A stretch of 64,000 bases of DNA from Atriophallophorus winterbourni. Its lineage: Eukaryota > Platyhelminthes > Trematoda > Plagiorchiida > Microphallidae. The stretch covers positions 1 through 64,000 of the forward strand of contig JACCGJ010000551.1 of NCBI GenBank assembly GCA_013407085.1, read 5' to 3'. Positions 39,701-42,700 of this stretch are shown here, one piece after another (position 1 is the stretch's first letter; each line of letters opens with the position of its first letter). The translations under genes were made by a program, and so were the position numbers. The notes below the pieces were generated by a model. It ran no database searches and was not told the origin of the DNA. It was given only the letters and a program-made list of their open reading frames with translations.

Positions 39701-42700
39701 CCTGTCTATATCGCATGATTTGCATACCATTTGGGTTTACAATTCAATAATTATCCAGGCAAAGTACCGCGCAGCCATAGAAGGCACATGGGCTAACAAG
39801 CAGTCAGGTTGCCCAGACCTAGACAAATATGAAAGATGAAAATAGAAATTACAGTGAGATTTCAGCTCTTCAAATGTCCCACATACCAAATATGCGTTCA
39901 GACTGTAAAAATAAATTAAAAAAACCGATGTCAATCATTTCATGTAATGTCACGAGTTAGGACGCTAATTGGGTTGCGTTTTATAGATGGTGGACCAACG
40001 ACTTCCAAAATGGTTTCTTTTTGCGACGTCACTTCCCAATTGGCGTAAATCTTGGTGGCCAAACCGCCACACGTCATAGACAGTAATATTTCCAAATTTG
40101 CGCTAGGGTTCAGGCGATCAGCTACCGCAGCAGCTAATTGAATGAATGAATGAATGAATGAACGCACAAGCCGGATCCAGGCAAAGTGCCGTACCGTGAG
40201 AGACTGCACGTGGCAGCTAATTACGCTTCAGGGTGTATCCCGAAACCATGTTTGCTGGCGGTTTTGCAGTCAGCATCTCGGAGTGCTTGTTTAACCTTTA
40301 TGTGGCCAAGTGAAGTGACGAGAAAAACTGTCGTGCTGATGTCTTTTACTCATTCACGAAACCTGATTGAATGCTTGTTCCATTCAAGGTGTAAGCACCT
40401 CACTGCTGTTTGTTTTTTCTTACTATTAAGTAGATTCCGTAGCAGTTCAAGTCCAGAGCACGGATGTGCAATTGTGCAGTACTTATGTGCGGCTAACACC
40501 GTGATAAATTGATTGGCCAGAGGTAGTGAGCTGCATGCTGAAACAGGCTGGAGTCTCACTATCATCTTTATTCTCTATTTCTTATATCTGTCTAGGCCTG
40601 GGAAACCTGACAGTAATATCGCCCATGTGCAGTCTCTGACCCAAAACTGCTCTAACAGATTGCATACAAATTTTTCCCGTTATGACTACACGATCGGTCC
40701 CAACTGTATTCCAATCAATCGACCCCCCGTCCACTTTCCTCTCGACGTCAAAGTTTCCCTTGTCAGTCGTTCCCCAGTAGTCGCAAAACGCAATGAACGA
40801 ACTCTCCAAACACTCTGCCCAATTCCCTTTCCTCCAATAGCACTTTTCTCCCACATTTTCAGCAGACTTATTTCAATGATTCTTCTCGCAGGTTGCACTC
40901 CAGTTGGCCTATGCTCGTCTACATCCTGACCTACTTCCGCCGCCCACTTATGAATCTGGATCGTTGCGACGTTTCTTTCTCGGACGAACAGACCACCATT
41001 CGTTCGTGAGCCAAGAAAGCTGCGTTTCACAAAGCAATCACAAGCTCGGTTGAGTCCATAACCAAGTGACGCTTGTATGCCATTGTTGGATAAGGTTGGT
41101 CCGACCAACCTGTTCAATCACGTGAGCCCACACTCATGTAGACTGGGTTTGAACCCATGACCATGAAGAAAAAAAGCGCATTTGCATGCATCTCCATCAC
41201 TCGCACACACCAAGATCGGTGTCGTGCTCTTTGCACTCATTAGGTAGGGACAGTAGGATCAGGATCCGCATGCGCTTGAAACAGTGGAAGAATTGGGAAA
41301 AAATGAGCGCGTGGTATGTGACTGTTGGGATAGGCTGGTACGACCAACCGTTCAATCACATGAAGCCCCCAAGGTGTTGTAGATGGGTGAAAACCCATGA
41401 CCATGAATATAAAAGCTCATTGGCATGCATCTCCATCAAACACACACCCTACGACCGGTTTCGTGCTGTTTGCACTCACCAGGTAGGGACACTAAGGTCA
41501 GGATCCGCATGTGCTTGAAACAGTGGAGGAATGGTAAACAATGAGCGCTTGTATGCCACTGTTGGATAAGGCTGGTACGACCAACCTGTTCAATCACATG
41601 AGCCTCCACTCGTGTAGACTGGGTGTAAAACCCATGACCATAAATATAAAAGCTCATTGGCATGCACCTCCATCACACACACACACCCCAGGAGTGCATG
41701 CGGATCCTGATTCCACTGTGCCTACCTGATAAGTGCAAACAGCACGAAACCGGTCATGGGGTGTGTGTGTGTGTGATGGAGATGCATGCAAATGAGCTTT
41801 TATATCCATAAACTGTTCTCAAAGCTCGCAATTTCTGGGGATGTTCGACGTCATCAAGTGGAGATAGTAAGATTCTGTTCAGCGAGTCCTGAAACAGTTA
41901 AAAACCATTTGTAATCAGATTTACAAGACCAACCTTGGGATATAATTGAACCAATAAAATCAATGGATAATTGACCGGTTTCTGGCTGTTCTCATTAGGT
42001 TGAGACAACATGCTCAAGGGCTCCTATTTTCCCTGCATTTTGTCGCATTCCGATGGAGACTTGGTTGTCTGTTTGGGTCGTAGTTTACGTACGTCGTCCT
42101 TGTAATGTTCAGTGACGGTCTTGTTGTAGACATCTCCTTGGAGTGTTTGATTCATCTTGAAGTGGCGTGACTGTGAAAGCCGTAAAGAAGCTCTCATGCT
42201 GATGTAACTTGCAAGTCTCAATCTATTCGACTCTAGCTACCGCCGTCTAAGAGCTTATTTGATACTTACGTTTAATATACTGCATACCCCCAACCATCCC
42301 CTAAATCAACTATTCACGCAACTAAGACCCAGAACCAGCCGGAGTCACGACTATACAGTACTTATTCCCGACTCGAGGCTGAACTGTCGAAGGTACTTTT
42401 ATTCTGTACGTGAATGCTTTACCTGGAACTGTTGCACATTCACCCAACGTGGATATATTCAAATCGAATTTGGACAATTTCATGTTGACCAATCCAAACT
42501 TTGAACCCATATATTTTACACCATAAAAGCTTTGAACTTTGAAAACAGTTTCTGTCCTATGGATTTTTTTTACCTGATTCCTGAACTGCTCAGTAAGCAA
42601 ACAAATTTCGTTTTTTTTTCTATCCATGTTATTCGTAATTCCCATATTATTCTGTGGTTTTTGTCAAGCTATATGCTTTTTAGACCCTTAAAATTGAATT

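Larger units (their letters stand above)
41060..41820 (-). repeat. Second hammerhead repeat family, ~240-bp units
   Basis: Three units are marked by AACCCATGACCAT at about 41152, 41391 and 41631 (spacing 239-240 bp). On the minus strand they align with the 1-5957 satellite: ACAGTGGCATACAAG, TTGTTTACC, CCACTGTTTCAAG, GATCCTGACC, then the HHR core. They also carry GATGGAGATGCATGC and a TTTTATAT motif not in the first satellite. The last unit is partly inverted (41690-41820 reads on the plus strand), giving a large palindrome. The cluster lies between CRAT exons 8 and 9. Confidence 0.85.
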
